Source: Astragalus membranaceus (lineage: Eukaryota > Streptophyta > Magnoliopsida > Fabales > Fabaceae). Taken from it: DNA of 64,000 nucleotides. This document shows positions 1 to 9,234 of this stretch, piece by piece (the stretch's first letter is position 1; each line of letters opens with the position of its first letter). The DNA is taken from NCBI GenBank assembly GCA_039519185.1, contig CM076849.1:68442784-68506783 (forward strand). The letters run 5' to 3'. Under the pieces are notes generated by a model. It saw only the letters and a program-made list of their open reading frames with translations, had not been told where the DNA came from and made no database searches. The translations under genes and the position numbers were made by a program.

Positions 1-278
1 CATCAAATGCGATAATCCCCAATTCGGATCCCCCTCACTTCCCAGAACCCTAATTTCTCAGTGTTTACACCCCGCACACACCCTATTGATCTTAGTGATT
101 CTGTTACAAAGCAAATGGCTAGCTAAAACTATATAAACGGAATTCTCCAAGCCCTTGGCGTCAAAACCCGAAGCAAACCGTTTCAACAGAAATACAAAAC
201 TGGCCAATTGCAGCCTGACACGTGGCACAGCTCATGAGGGAACTAAAACAGACTGAACAGATTGCCACATACTCTACA
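1..278 (-). repeat. copia 3' LTR, incomplete at window edge
   Basis: On the minus strand a purine-rich tract GGTGGAGAT (complement of 279-287) is followed directly by TGTAGAGTATGTGG, the usual junction of polypurine tract and LTR start in copia elements. The LTR runs left from 278 and leaves the window. It contains a TATA-like TTTATATAG near 130-138. The broken copia pol gene next to it on the same strand supports the call. The other LTR end is not visible, so no target duplication can be checked. Confidence 0.6.
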
Positions 279-1466
279 ATCTCCACCTTGGCAATCTCCA
301 TAGACCTTGCAGCAAGAACACAAGCCAATGCTTAGCTCAGATCATCACGAATTTCAACCAATACTTAGCAAATTCAAGCAATGCTTGAACTTGCTTAAAG
401 GAACCACTTTGGTGATGAAATCTGCTGGGTTGTGAGCAGTGTGGATCTTCTGAATTCTAGTAGCCCCTTGAGCAAGAATGTCTTTAATCCAATGTAGTCT
501 AATGTCAATATGCTTGGCCCTTTCATGGTAAGCTTGATTCTTACACAAATGAATGGCACTTTGGTTGTCACAAAACACATCTACACTCCCTTGTTTAACT
601 CCAAGTTCATTTACTAATCCCTTGAGCCACAATGCTTCCTTCACTGCCTCAGTCACCCCAATATACTCAGCTTCAGTTGTGGATAAAGCAACCACATGCT
701 GAATTGATGCTTTCCAACTTATTGTATTTCCAAATAAGGTGAAAACATAGCCTGTAAGTGACCTCCTCTTGTCACGGTCACCTGCAAAATCAGAATCTAC
801 ATAGCCCTTAACTCCACCTGAGTCTTGACTTCCTATATTGTAGATTAGCCCCATGCTTGCAGGTCCATTTAGGTACCTTAAAACGTGTTTCACAGCAAGC
901 CAGTGCTGTTGTCCTGCTGACTAGGCTTAAAGCATAAGCTAAGTCTGGCCTAGTACACACCATAGCATACATAAGGCTTCCTACAGCACTTGCATATGGT
1001 GTTCCTTGCATTTGTCCTCTTTCAACATCAGTTGAAGGACTGTCTTCCCTGGACAGTTTAAAATGAGCAGCTATAGGTACCTTAGTTGGCTTTCCATTTG
1101 TCATGTTGAACCTACTAATCACCTTCTGCGCATAGCCTCTTTGTGATATACTCAGTCCTGGAGATGATTCACTTCTGATTATCTCCATTCCAAGGATTTT
1201 ACTTGCCTTGCCAAGATCCTTCATTTCAAATTCTTTATGCAGAAGCTGTTTCAGCTTTTCAATCTCACTGTTGTCCTTACTTGCAATGAGCATATCATCT
1301 ACATATAGCAACAAGTAGATGTAATTTTTATCATCTAGCTGTTTATAGTAGACACAACTATCATAACTGCATCTCTTATACTTGATGCTCATCATGTATG
1401 CATCAAACCTTTTATACCACTGTCTAGGGGATTATTTCAGCACATAGAGAGATTTCTGTAGGTTGA
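279..1466 (-). pseudogene. Ty1/copia reverse transcriptase-RNase H fragment, broken
   Basis: This is the C-terminal part of a copia polyprotein. The reverse transcriptase half (808-1460) has the YVDD active site in LLLYVDDMLIA and the later GSLMYAMVCTRPD block. The RNase H half (354-893) has GYVDSDFAGD, LSTTEAEYI, DNQSAIHL and the C-terminal HIDIRLHWI...ADFITKVVP block typical of copia (Tork-like by eye). A single-base frameshift lies near 905-912, where the RT frame passes into the RNase H frame. A CAA-to-TAA type stop sits just upstream of the SPRQWYKRFD motif, near 1429. Sequence similarity stops at about 1466, so gag, protease, integrase and the N-terminal RT are missing. It cannot code for a working enzyme. 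Confidence 0.9.
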
Positions 1467-2160
1467 GATAAATGACTAAGTTAAAACATTTGAATATCCA
1501 ATGACTTTAGCCACCATGAGATTGTTCACATTGAACATTCTTGGAAAAGAGAGAAATGAAAAAGGCATGTTCAAAGAAAGTGTAATATGTTGAAAAACCT
1601 TGAACATTAGTTTTTAAAAGGTAATGTCTTGTCTTCGAGAGTTAGAATCCTTGAAAGATTTTGTATACTCAGATACAAACTCATCTGTTGTAATTCTAAC
1701 CGCTGGTGAGGCTTGAAGAAATAATACATGGTTCCTCAACGACAGTTGTAAGGATGTTGAGAAGACCAGAGAGGTTCTCTAGTGGATTAGCCTGGAGAGG
1801 CGGATAAAATACTCTAGAGCCTAGTGAGGCTCGAAGAAAAAATACATTGGTAGAGCCTGGTGATTCATGAAGAAAGAATATATCGGCTCTGGAGAGGTGA
1901 GTAAATAATACTTTGTTTTAGTGGATTAAGACCTTTGAGTGAAGAAGGAAAAATCATCCTATAACGGGTGGACTAGATATAGCAACAGTTGTTGTGAATT
2001 AGGACCAATCAACTATGTACATTTCTTTTCTCCCTTCTCTTTTTATATTATTATGTTCTTTACAGCTTAACTTCACTTTCCAATAATTTGTTCATAAATG
2101 AAGTTGAATATTTTGGTAGTAAGCATCTTTTAACATACAACAAAAAGATAACAAAATCGG
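1467..2160 (+). repeat. Probable second copia LTR remnant
   Basis: From about 1690 to 1910 a unit reading GGTGAGGCTTGAAGAAATA recurs three times with changes (near 1704, 1829 and 1857). It is followed near 1920-2010 by TAGTGGATTAAGACC and AACGGGTGGACTAGATATAG. Both strings resemble the downstream half of legume copia LTRs, read on the plus strand, opposite to the neighbouring pol fragment. No intact LTR ends or target duplication are visible. The family call is from memory of such LTRs and could be wrong. Confidence 0.4.
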
Positions 2161-2596
2161 TCAACACAATTCAAACTCCCACTTTCTTGCGTTTCCAGTA
2201 CCTTCAGTTGTCACGGCTGATAGTCAATATTAGTCTAGATAGTCGCTAAAGTTCAGTCAAAGGGATGAAGTAAGGCTTGATGATACAGATTTAAGGTCGT
2301 GTCTCAATCTATACGTCTTAGAGTTAGGAAAGCATCAGTCTTTCAAAATTGAGCATTCACTCAATGGGATGTCTCAATTGTAAAACTGATTCCAGTCCTA
2401 TGGATTCTTTCACTTCTTCATTGACAGTATAAAAAAACCTACATTTTGAACAAATCCATAAGCATTTGATAGATACCAGACATGACTGACATGTAGACAC
2501 AGTTAATGTTCAATTCTAAGACATGGACACCAATATATATTATATCTTTAAATTAGAAAACAGAAATAAACTCCAGATACAACACTGAGAGGCACA
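2161..2596. other. Downstream flank of the GDSL gene
   Basis: No coding or repeat structure was recognised. Being downstream of the minus-strand stop codon at 2597, it should hold the 3' UTR and poly(A) region. AT-rich sequence around 2530-2560 could serve, but no single signal is convincing. Confidence 0.4.
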
Positions 2597-4037
2597 TTAG
2601 AGTAGTTTGAGGCTTGATGGCAATTTAAAGCCTGATGGTCTGCATATTTTCTGATCATTAAAGCAACGCCTAGCAAATATGTGGTTCACAATCTGAGATG
2701 GGTGATTATCAAAGAAGAGATGAGTGTTTCTATTTGGACAAGTAACATTATAAGGATAACATGTGAAACCACCATCAATTTTGTAAGGACAACAAGGTTT
2801 CCATGTCTCTACTATCCCTACAAAGCAAAAACAATTATTAGTCAAATTAATATTCCACCACAAGCGATTATTTATTTGGTTTTCTTCTTTCTTACCATAT
2901 CTGTTTCCAGTTTCTCTTAACTCCATTAGAAAATTGTAGAGATCTGAATGTATAAAGGTAAAGCCAGGAAGCTGTGATTGTAGCTCCAAGAGTATATCAG
3001 GTAAGTTGCTATTGTAAAATGAAATTGTTTTGTTGAACTTCTTATTACATTTTCCTCTTGGACTTGAAATCCCAGCTACAGATGGAAAACACCCTAATGG
3101 AGCAATATTGTTCACAAAAAAGTTTCTTGCTCCTAAGTTATACAGTTTCTGTAACAAAAGAAGCGATTAGAGAAATTTCAAGATTATACAGTAAAGAGAA
3201 TTATCAATTCTAGATGGAACATACCGTTAAGCGTAGGGAGAATTCTTGTAGCAGATAGGAAGCAAATTTTGGGCTGCCAAAGAAGGTTTGATTATGGGAC
3301 ATATCATTGACACCAGTAGAGACAACAAATAAGGATTCAGATAGATGCTTCTCCAATTTTTCTTGTTCATCAAATATTGTAGGCAAATTATTTTGAATAG
3401 TTCTCTTGAAAAACTTAATCTGTTTGTCAAGACATAAAGTCATCTGCAAATAATAGAACAAACAATATATGATATCAGAATCATATATAACTCTTCAATC
3501 CAAGAATTTAGTTCTGAAATTCACCTTGTTGGTTTCAGGGAGAATGCCAGAACCAGCAGATGCATAATTAATTCCTGTACTGATTTTGTTCCTTTGATTC
3601 TTTGAAAGTGCCAAGTAAGCAGGGACATAGGGTAGTCCTAGGAGTGTAGCTGCATAAAAAATCAATAAAATAATTAATTTGTGGTAACATCAATTTTTTT
3701 TACGTATGAATTTACGCAGCAGAGAAAGGGGAAGGTTAAACAAATGGCAAATTAAATAGTGAATTTGGATTAAGATTTTCTCACCAAAGTAATCAACCAC
3801 AGTTCTTCCATTAGTCCATCTACCAGTTGGTTTGCCATCACCAAAATCAATACCATAAGGAGGAAATATTGCATTGGATTTTCCAGGAAGATAATTGTTG
3901 TTACCACTGTCAACTAGTGAATCACCAAAAACATACATAGCTGGAATCTGTTTTGTGTCAGATGAATTTGATGATGATGCTATGTGTAACAGCAAAGAAA
4001 TTAATAGAAAAAGAAGAGAGAGGCACTTGGTATTCAT
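2597..4037 (-). CDS. GDSL esterase/lipase, secreted, five exons
   Basis: Exons on the minus strand are 4037-3785, 3649-3525, 3443-3225, 3148-2896 and 2817-2597. All introns are GT-AG and the phases join without a shift, giving 1071 nt and 356 residues, normal for plant GDSL lipases. Residues 1-22 form a hydrophobic signal peptide. Block I is FGDSLVDSGNNN with nucleophile Ser40; INYASAGSGIL is block II; GVND with Asn172 is block III; the Asp-His block is near 320. The family hydrolyses acyl esters, usually in the apoplast; the substrate cannot be read from the sequence. In block V the sequence is FFDNHP, with one residue between Asp320 and His322, where the family normally has two. An in-frame ATG at 4124 lies almost on the TATA box, so the ATG at 4037, which starts the signal peptide, is preferred. 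The last intron (2818-2895) has no stop in frame and would extend the product if retained. Confidence 0.93.
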
Positions 4038-4133
4038 TTTCTGAAACGAATTATGTTCACTGTATTGTAAATGTAAATGTCGTAAGGTTGACTCTGGTTG
4101 TGTTTGCCAACAGGAGGAGCTCATGAACTTAAC

Positions 4134-4141
4134 TATTTATA
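4134..4141 (-). promoter_or_regulatory. TATA box of the GDSL gene
   Basis: The minus strand reads TATAAATA here, about 95 bases upstream of the chosen ATG. A start site some 25-30 bases downstream (about 4105-4110) would give a short 5' UTR and would exclude the upstream in-frame ATG at 4124. Confidence 0.6.
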
Positions 4142-5037
4142 TTCACATCATAATATTTATAATAAGGTATTTTTTTGGTACATATAATAATAGGGTATTA
4201 CATTTAAAGGAATTACATTTAAATGGTATTACATTTTTATGCTGCCAAAAAAAACGGTTTACATTTAAAAATAAGATAGACTCTGGTTATTACATTCACA
4301 TTTATTATTTAGAATAAATGTAATGTAATAAGGTACTTTGTATTCACGTCATATTTATTATCTTTTTTGACAAAATATATTAAATATTTTTTGTTGATAA
4401 AAATAATATATTGTGTCAAAAATATATATTAAATATTTCTTTTATTTTGACAAAATATATTAAATATTTCAATCGTTATATATCTTCACATCATTTGAAT
4501 ATAATCGCGTAGTTTTGGAAAACGAGCATAATGATCAGCAGAAGAGATGAATGATAACATTGTTGATTATGATTCTAATTTCACTTTGCTTATGTCTAAA
4601 TCTCGTACATACATATGAGAAAAAATAGAAGAGTTTGTGTGGGACAAAAATGATCTATGTGTTTTTTTGCATGGATTTTGCTTTATGTCCCCATGTTATT
4701 ATTTTTTCCATTTTTATCAATAAATCTATGGATATGTCGAAAAAAATAAAAAAATCTATATATGGTGACAAACTCTTCTAGTGAAAGTTGAATCTTACTG
4801 CCACCTTGTGAGAGATTAGCTCCTTCTAAACTAAACACACTTCCATCAGCAATCACCGACAAACTTATTATATAGTTATACAGTACAAAAATGTATAGCT
4901 TTATTATTTTTAGAACTAATTTTTTTAAAAAAAAAAAATCTAGAAACCATTTATAATGTATGTTTCTTTTATTTATTTATTTTTGACAAGATGTTTCTTT
5001 TATTTATAAATAATGCAAATATCATACTATTTTTAAA
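4142..5037. other. AT-rich intergenic DNA upstream of the GDSL gene
   Basis: Repeats of TTACATTTAAA (4195-4270) and of GACAAAATATATTAAATATTT (about 4369-4470) occur in an AT-rich background. No gene or complete transposon was recognised. Distal promoter elements of the GDSL gene could lie here but none stands out. Confidence 0.4.
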
Positions 5038-5039
5038 TA

Positions 5040-5177
5040 CTCCCACCGGTCTCATTTATAAGTAAAAAACTATTTTTTATATTGATTAAATAACTGATGT
5101 ATCTGGTCTACAATATAGTTTACCTAAGGATAACCTAAAAAGTGTCTTTTTATTTATAAGTGAGACCAGAGTAGTAG
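5040..5177. mobile_element. Stowaway-type MITE (Tc1/mariner)
   Basis: The left end CTCCCACCGGTCTCATTTAT is inverted at the right end as ATTTATAAGTGAGACCAGAG, and TA dinucleotides flank both ends. This matches the Stowaway consensus CTCCCTCCGGTCTC, the ~140-bp length and the TA target site. The internal sequence is AT-rich and non-coding. Confidence 0.8.
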
Positions 5178-5671
5178 TATTCCTTTTACTTGAAATAGTG
5201 AAAAGTACATTTTTTTTTCTTGCAGAAACCACGAAAAATTTAATGTTGTGGAAGGTGACTCCAAAATTGTATTGGCTTTTTAAGTAGAACCTCCACCAAA
5301 TGAGGACAAAAGTTTGAGAGAGAATTATAACTGGAATGGAAAAAGAATAAGGTGACGTTGGATTAAACTTTGGTCGATCTTATCCTACCATTTTTAGCCA
5401 TGCATGGTTTGTTTTCATGGGTTGAAAATTTGGACTCTGATTCCTCCCCCCTGATACAATTAATTTGATGATGATACATTTTTTGTGATTTTCACCAAAA
5501 CATAGATCCACTTTTGAATTCGGTGTTAATGAAAAACTCGTCCTATATTGCCACAACGGAAAAGATGGAATCTCTGACGAAGCCCACTTGTCTTTTTTGG
5601 TCATTCACTCCGTTAGACACCTGACATGTGGAAGTTGGATTTACTTTAGAAAACTTCGTAATAATTATGAA
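5178..5671. other. Intergenic, nothing recognised
   Basis: Unique-looking, moderately AT-rich sequence. The short open frames on both strands have no recognisable motif. Confidence 0.4.
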
Positions 5672-6541
5672 TCTACGAGGCCCGATACTTCAAAAATGGA
5701 GACGTATCCGTGTCAGATACGTTTTCGATACCGATACGCACCCGATACTTTTCGATACGTACCCAAAGAGTATCTAATAATTTTTAAATTCTATTTAAAA
5801 AATATTTGACTCGATACTTTTCAGATACATCTTTGATACTTCTTACCAACTAAGGATACTTCTCAGATACTTTTTCGATACCTCTTACCAACTAAGCACA
5901 TGATTGTCACTCGTATATGATACACTTTAATACCTCAATAACTAAAAGACAAAATTATATGTTTTTTCGTAATACAATAATAAAAGAAATAATACATTAT
6001 GATATGAGTGGGATAAATATACGTAACTATCTCTACTTGATAAAATCACAAGGATTTATTTCTACAATGTGATTGACTAATGATATGCTTATGTTTTATT
6101 GACCAATTACGTACTAATATGAATATCTTAGTCTATAAAAAGTCATCTATTTCTGCCACTGACTATTCGTATTATACGATTTCGAGTGGTCTCAGTTACT
6201 TGTCCACCATTACTTTTTATGACTAGTCACTCATACATAGGTGTGCCGGTTGTCCTCTTCCTTTCATCCATATATTTTCTGTGTGATTTTTTTTATCTGT
6301 TTGGGCAGTTTTTTTTTTCATATCTATAAAATGCAATATTTCAGTTTTTCATCTTTGTTTTTTTCTATTTGTGTTTCTATTCTATTTTATTTTTTGTTAT
6401 GTTTTTATATATTTAAATTTTAATTTAATTTTTTATTAAAGTATCCCAGCCGTGTCGTATCTTGCTTTTCAAAATTTTATCGTATCCCCGTATCCGTATC
6501 GTGTCGTATCCCGTATCGTATCCGGTATCCAGGCTTCATAG
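5672..6541. mobile_element. Non-autonomous TIR transposon with GATAC-rich ends
   Basis: The left end reads CTACGAGGCCCGATACTTC and the right end, on the opposite strand, CTATGAAGCCTGGATACCGG, an imperfect terminal inverted repeat. Both termini are dense in GATACG/CGTATC words over roughly 100-150 bases. Imperfect copies of ATTATGAA flank the element (5664-5671 and 6542-6549), consistent with an 8-bp hAT or 9-bp Mutator target duplication. The interior is AT-rich, with no transposase. The superfamily is left open. Confidence 0.6.
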
Positions 6542-6904
6542 ATTATGATCATTATTTAGGCTTCATAGGTTATGATCATTTTTTGTCAATATTATCCTTG
6601 TTATCTTTTTTAAATTCATTCTCTATCGTCTTTAAATTAAACTAAACAGTTTTAATTCTTTAATTTTTTTATGTCATTTCACAGTTATTAGCTAGTTTAA
6701 CTGCTAGTTCTACAAAACACGTGATCTACTATCTGCTCGCTTCTCCACTATTTGTTATCCGCTAGCACATCCGTTGTCTGCTAGCCTATCCGTTTTCCAC
6801 TACTTTTTACCAAATTAACAGAGTCTTATACTTGAAATTAAATCATCAATTTTCTCAATAGCGGTATATATATATATATATTCTACATGTGTTTATGATA
6901 TTTG
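6542..6904. other. Intergenic, short tandem duplication and microsatellite
   Basis: AGGCTTCATAGATTATGATC (from 6531) is repeated 26 bases later as AGGCTTCATAGGTTATGATC, extending the right end of the preceding transposon. A (TA)n run lies at about 6866-6882. Nothing else was recognised. Confidence 0.5.
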
Positions 6905-7110
6905 ATATTACACCATTGGCCCAACAGCTTAATCTGCACCAGGACACTAGGATCGATTCGGTGCTCCAGGGTTTGATTTTCGCAGTGGACAAACTCAGTG
7001 TTGGCCAGTGCGAAATTTTATCCTAAGCCCGAGCGGATATTAGTTTTTTGTATAAACCATTGGAACGTACACTCTCTGGGTAGCCAGCAATGATTCGAAC
7101 CAAAAAAAAA
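6905..7110 (+). mobile_element. Possible SINE
   Basis: A ~200-bp block contains GGTTTGATTTTCGC near 6970, a degenerate version of the tRNA-type B box GGTTCGATTCCCGC. About 40 bases upstream is a weak A-box-like stretch, and the block ends in a run of A (7100-7109). The GC content is higher than the flanks. No target duplication was found. Confidence 0.25.
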
Positions 7111-7631
7111 TTGAATATGAGATGTCTTTTGCTGCTAGTTGCATTGGTAATTCAAGATACATGGGGACGTAATTTTTGTTTTCAAACCCATTTGTGATCA
7201 CGTTATAGTATGTGGTATTTAGTTGTCATTTCGTGTAAATCGAAAAAAAAACATTGTGTATGAAATTTTAGTATAACGTTAAAATATCATTAATTATGGT
7301 CTAGTGGAACCTAGAGGGTCCACACACTAGGCAAATAATAGAGTAATGGATTAAATTACATGTGATTTTTTTTTTGGATTTTTTAAGCAAGCGATTTTTT
7401 TCTTTCTGATGGTTAATTGAATTGAATTTGATTTAAATTAATTAACGATTAATTAAATTAAATTGACATGGGTTGTACATGTATTGGACAAGGCTCAATA
7501 AGGGAGGTTCATGAAAGTAAGGAAGCCAGGAACCAATGTATAGGGGACCGTTGTTTTCGACACCCCCAATTGCAACAAAGGCGACCTTGTAAATTCTACT
7601 ATAATCTATCTACTATCAATTATAATGTACT
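7111..7631. other. AT-rich intergenic DNA
   Basis: Palindromic TTAATTAA-type sequence lies at 7430-7470. No gene, LTR or TIR was recognised. The join to the next LTR is abrupt at about 7632. Confidence 0.4.
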
Positions 7632-7980
7632 ATCTGTATGAAAGGCGGCCCAGATCCAACTCCGAATCCAGCCCATGTTACAGTCGCGGGGCAGCACTGA
7701 GATCAATGGCCAGGATTGGCCCCGCCTAATCCTACGACCCAGAATCAACCAAGGCTAGAGGCGACCCCGTCTCCGCGCCTATAAATACGATATCACCCTA
7801 TGAAACCAGGTACTCTTCACTCATTTGTACCTCCCCTTCACTTCTGATTGCTGACTTTAGCATCAGAGAGTTTGCAGGTACACACCACCAGTCCGACCTC
7901 AAGCTCAGAAGGGACGACTTGAACAAACAACTTTACCAAATGCAATCCTGGATTCCTATTCTGGAATCAAGGTACAGAAA
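7632..7980 (+). repeat. Tat-like copy A, 5' LTR (first ~33 bases missing)
   Basis: This block is closely similar to 34638-35010 and to 30535-30749. Copies at 30535 and 34638 start about 33 bases earlier (with TGTTCCAGACTGG in the former), so this LTR is truncated or altered at its left end. It holds a TATA box, CTATAAATA, near 7780. A primer-binding-like sequence follows directly. Confidence 0.8.
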
Positions 7981-7981
7981 A

Positions 7982-8000
7982 TTGGCGACCACAGTGGGAG
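7982..8000 (+). other. Tat-like copy A primer binding site
   Basis: TTGGCGACCACAGTGGGAG follows the LTR end. Its form fits the TTGGCGACxxC...GTGGGG type seen in Tat-lineage Ty3/gypsy elements. Copy B has the same string at 35012. Confidence 0.65.
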
Positions 8001-8037
8001 CACATCATTAGCTCTCACCAGACTCACACCCCTTCCC

Positions 8038-9234
8038 ATGGCTCCTCGAGGTCGACCACCTACACGAGGCCAATCTCGGCCACGAAGCGTAATCGAAGCA
8101 CCATCCCAACCGGATCAAACTCCTGAGGGGCATATTCTCACTTTTCCTGTAAAAGCAACGCGATCTGCACCAATGCCTCCGCCTCCACCAGTCATCGAGG
8201 CCATTCCGATCCCGATGCAAGCGGTGAACCAGCTGTTGGATATCTTAGACCGCCGAAGCAGAGACATGGCACAGTAGGAGGTATGCTAACTAAGATGGAG
8301 GAGGAAGTCGCTGCTGTCCGAGCTAACACCATCGCGGCCTCAGAGCGGGACCGCGCCAAGTCTCCTACTCGGCAGACAATAGCGTCGAGGCGTCATTTCT
8401 CTCCACCTCGGGGCCGGATTGTCCACAGACATCATGTCCACAGGTCACCGGCTCGACGGGGAGGCCGCGACCGAGGATCCAGAACTATGCCGACCTCCCT
8501 AAGCTCAAGTCCAAGGCGAAGTTCTTCCTTCGGTTCCTCCTCACCCCGTAGCCAATCTCCTCGAAAGGAGAAACCTCCTCCAAGAAAGAAACACCATTCT
8601 CCCTACGCTCGGAAGCATCCAGATTCCCCCCCCCCCCCCCCGAGGTCGCTCTAGCCGACCCCGGCGGACGCCATTCATACGAGAGCATGTATGATGGTAA
8701 AGGGGATCCGAATGAGCACATCGACACATTCAAACTCATGATGCAGTACAGGAACACCAGCGACGACGTCAAACGCAAAATTTTCCCCAATCTCAGAGCA
8801 AGTTAGCATTGGTCTGGTTCAGGGATCTCGTACCGGCCTCAATATCGTCGTGGGACCACCTCGTCCGTGTGTTGTCATCCTGGTTCACCGCCTCCAGGCT
8901 CAAACTGAAATCCGAGGGTGTGCTTAGAGCAATTCGTCAGGGGGAGAAAGAAACATTGTGAGGCTACATTGAAAGGTTCAACAAAGAAGCAAACAACGTT
9001 AGGAACCTTGAAGACAAGATCATATTGCTTTTTATGAGACACGACCTCCGCAAAAAGAGCTTCTTCCAGATCGAAATTTCATCGCCTACGAGGAAGAGGA
9101 CCTGGCAGGTGAGGTCGGTCAAGACTCGGCCCCGACAAAAGGCCGGTACCAAAAAGAGAACCACTCCAAGAAAGAATTTGGGGCAAAAAGCCTAAGTTCA
9201 CAGAGCACACCGAACTGAACACCAATATGGACAA
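8038..9234 (+). pseudogene. Tat-like copy A gag, 5' part
   Basis: The gag frame opens at the ATG at 8038 with a proline/arginine-rich start, MAPRGRPPTRG, and is stopped at 8275. After an SR/RSPR-rich basic stretch (about 8340-8640) and a C-run the capsid-like region follows in changing frames: NEHIDTFKLMMQYRN near 8710, LVWFRDL near 8815, SSWFTASRLK near 8880, AIRQGEKETL near 8930. Several frameshifts and stops are present, so no full protein can be made. The next element was inserted at 9234 and the gag continues at 14695. The same gene, also broken, is in copy B from 35068. Confidence 0.8.

Noticed and set aside
2597..3157. A 186-codon frame running through the last GDSL intron
   Set aside because: The intron at 2818-2895 has good GT-AG borders and the family protein aligns only when it is removed.
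4038..4124. Upstream in-frame ATG at 4124 as GDSL start
   Set aside because: It lies about 10 bases from the TATA box and would put a polar 29-residue stretch before the signal peptide.
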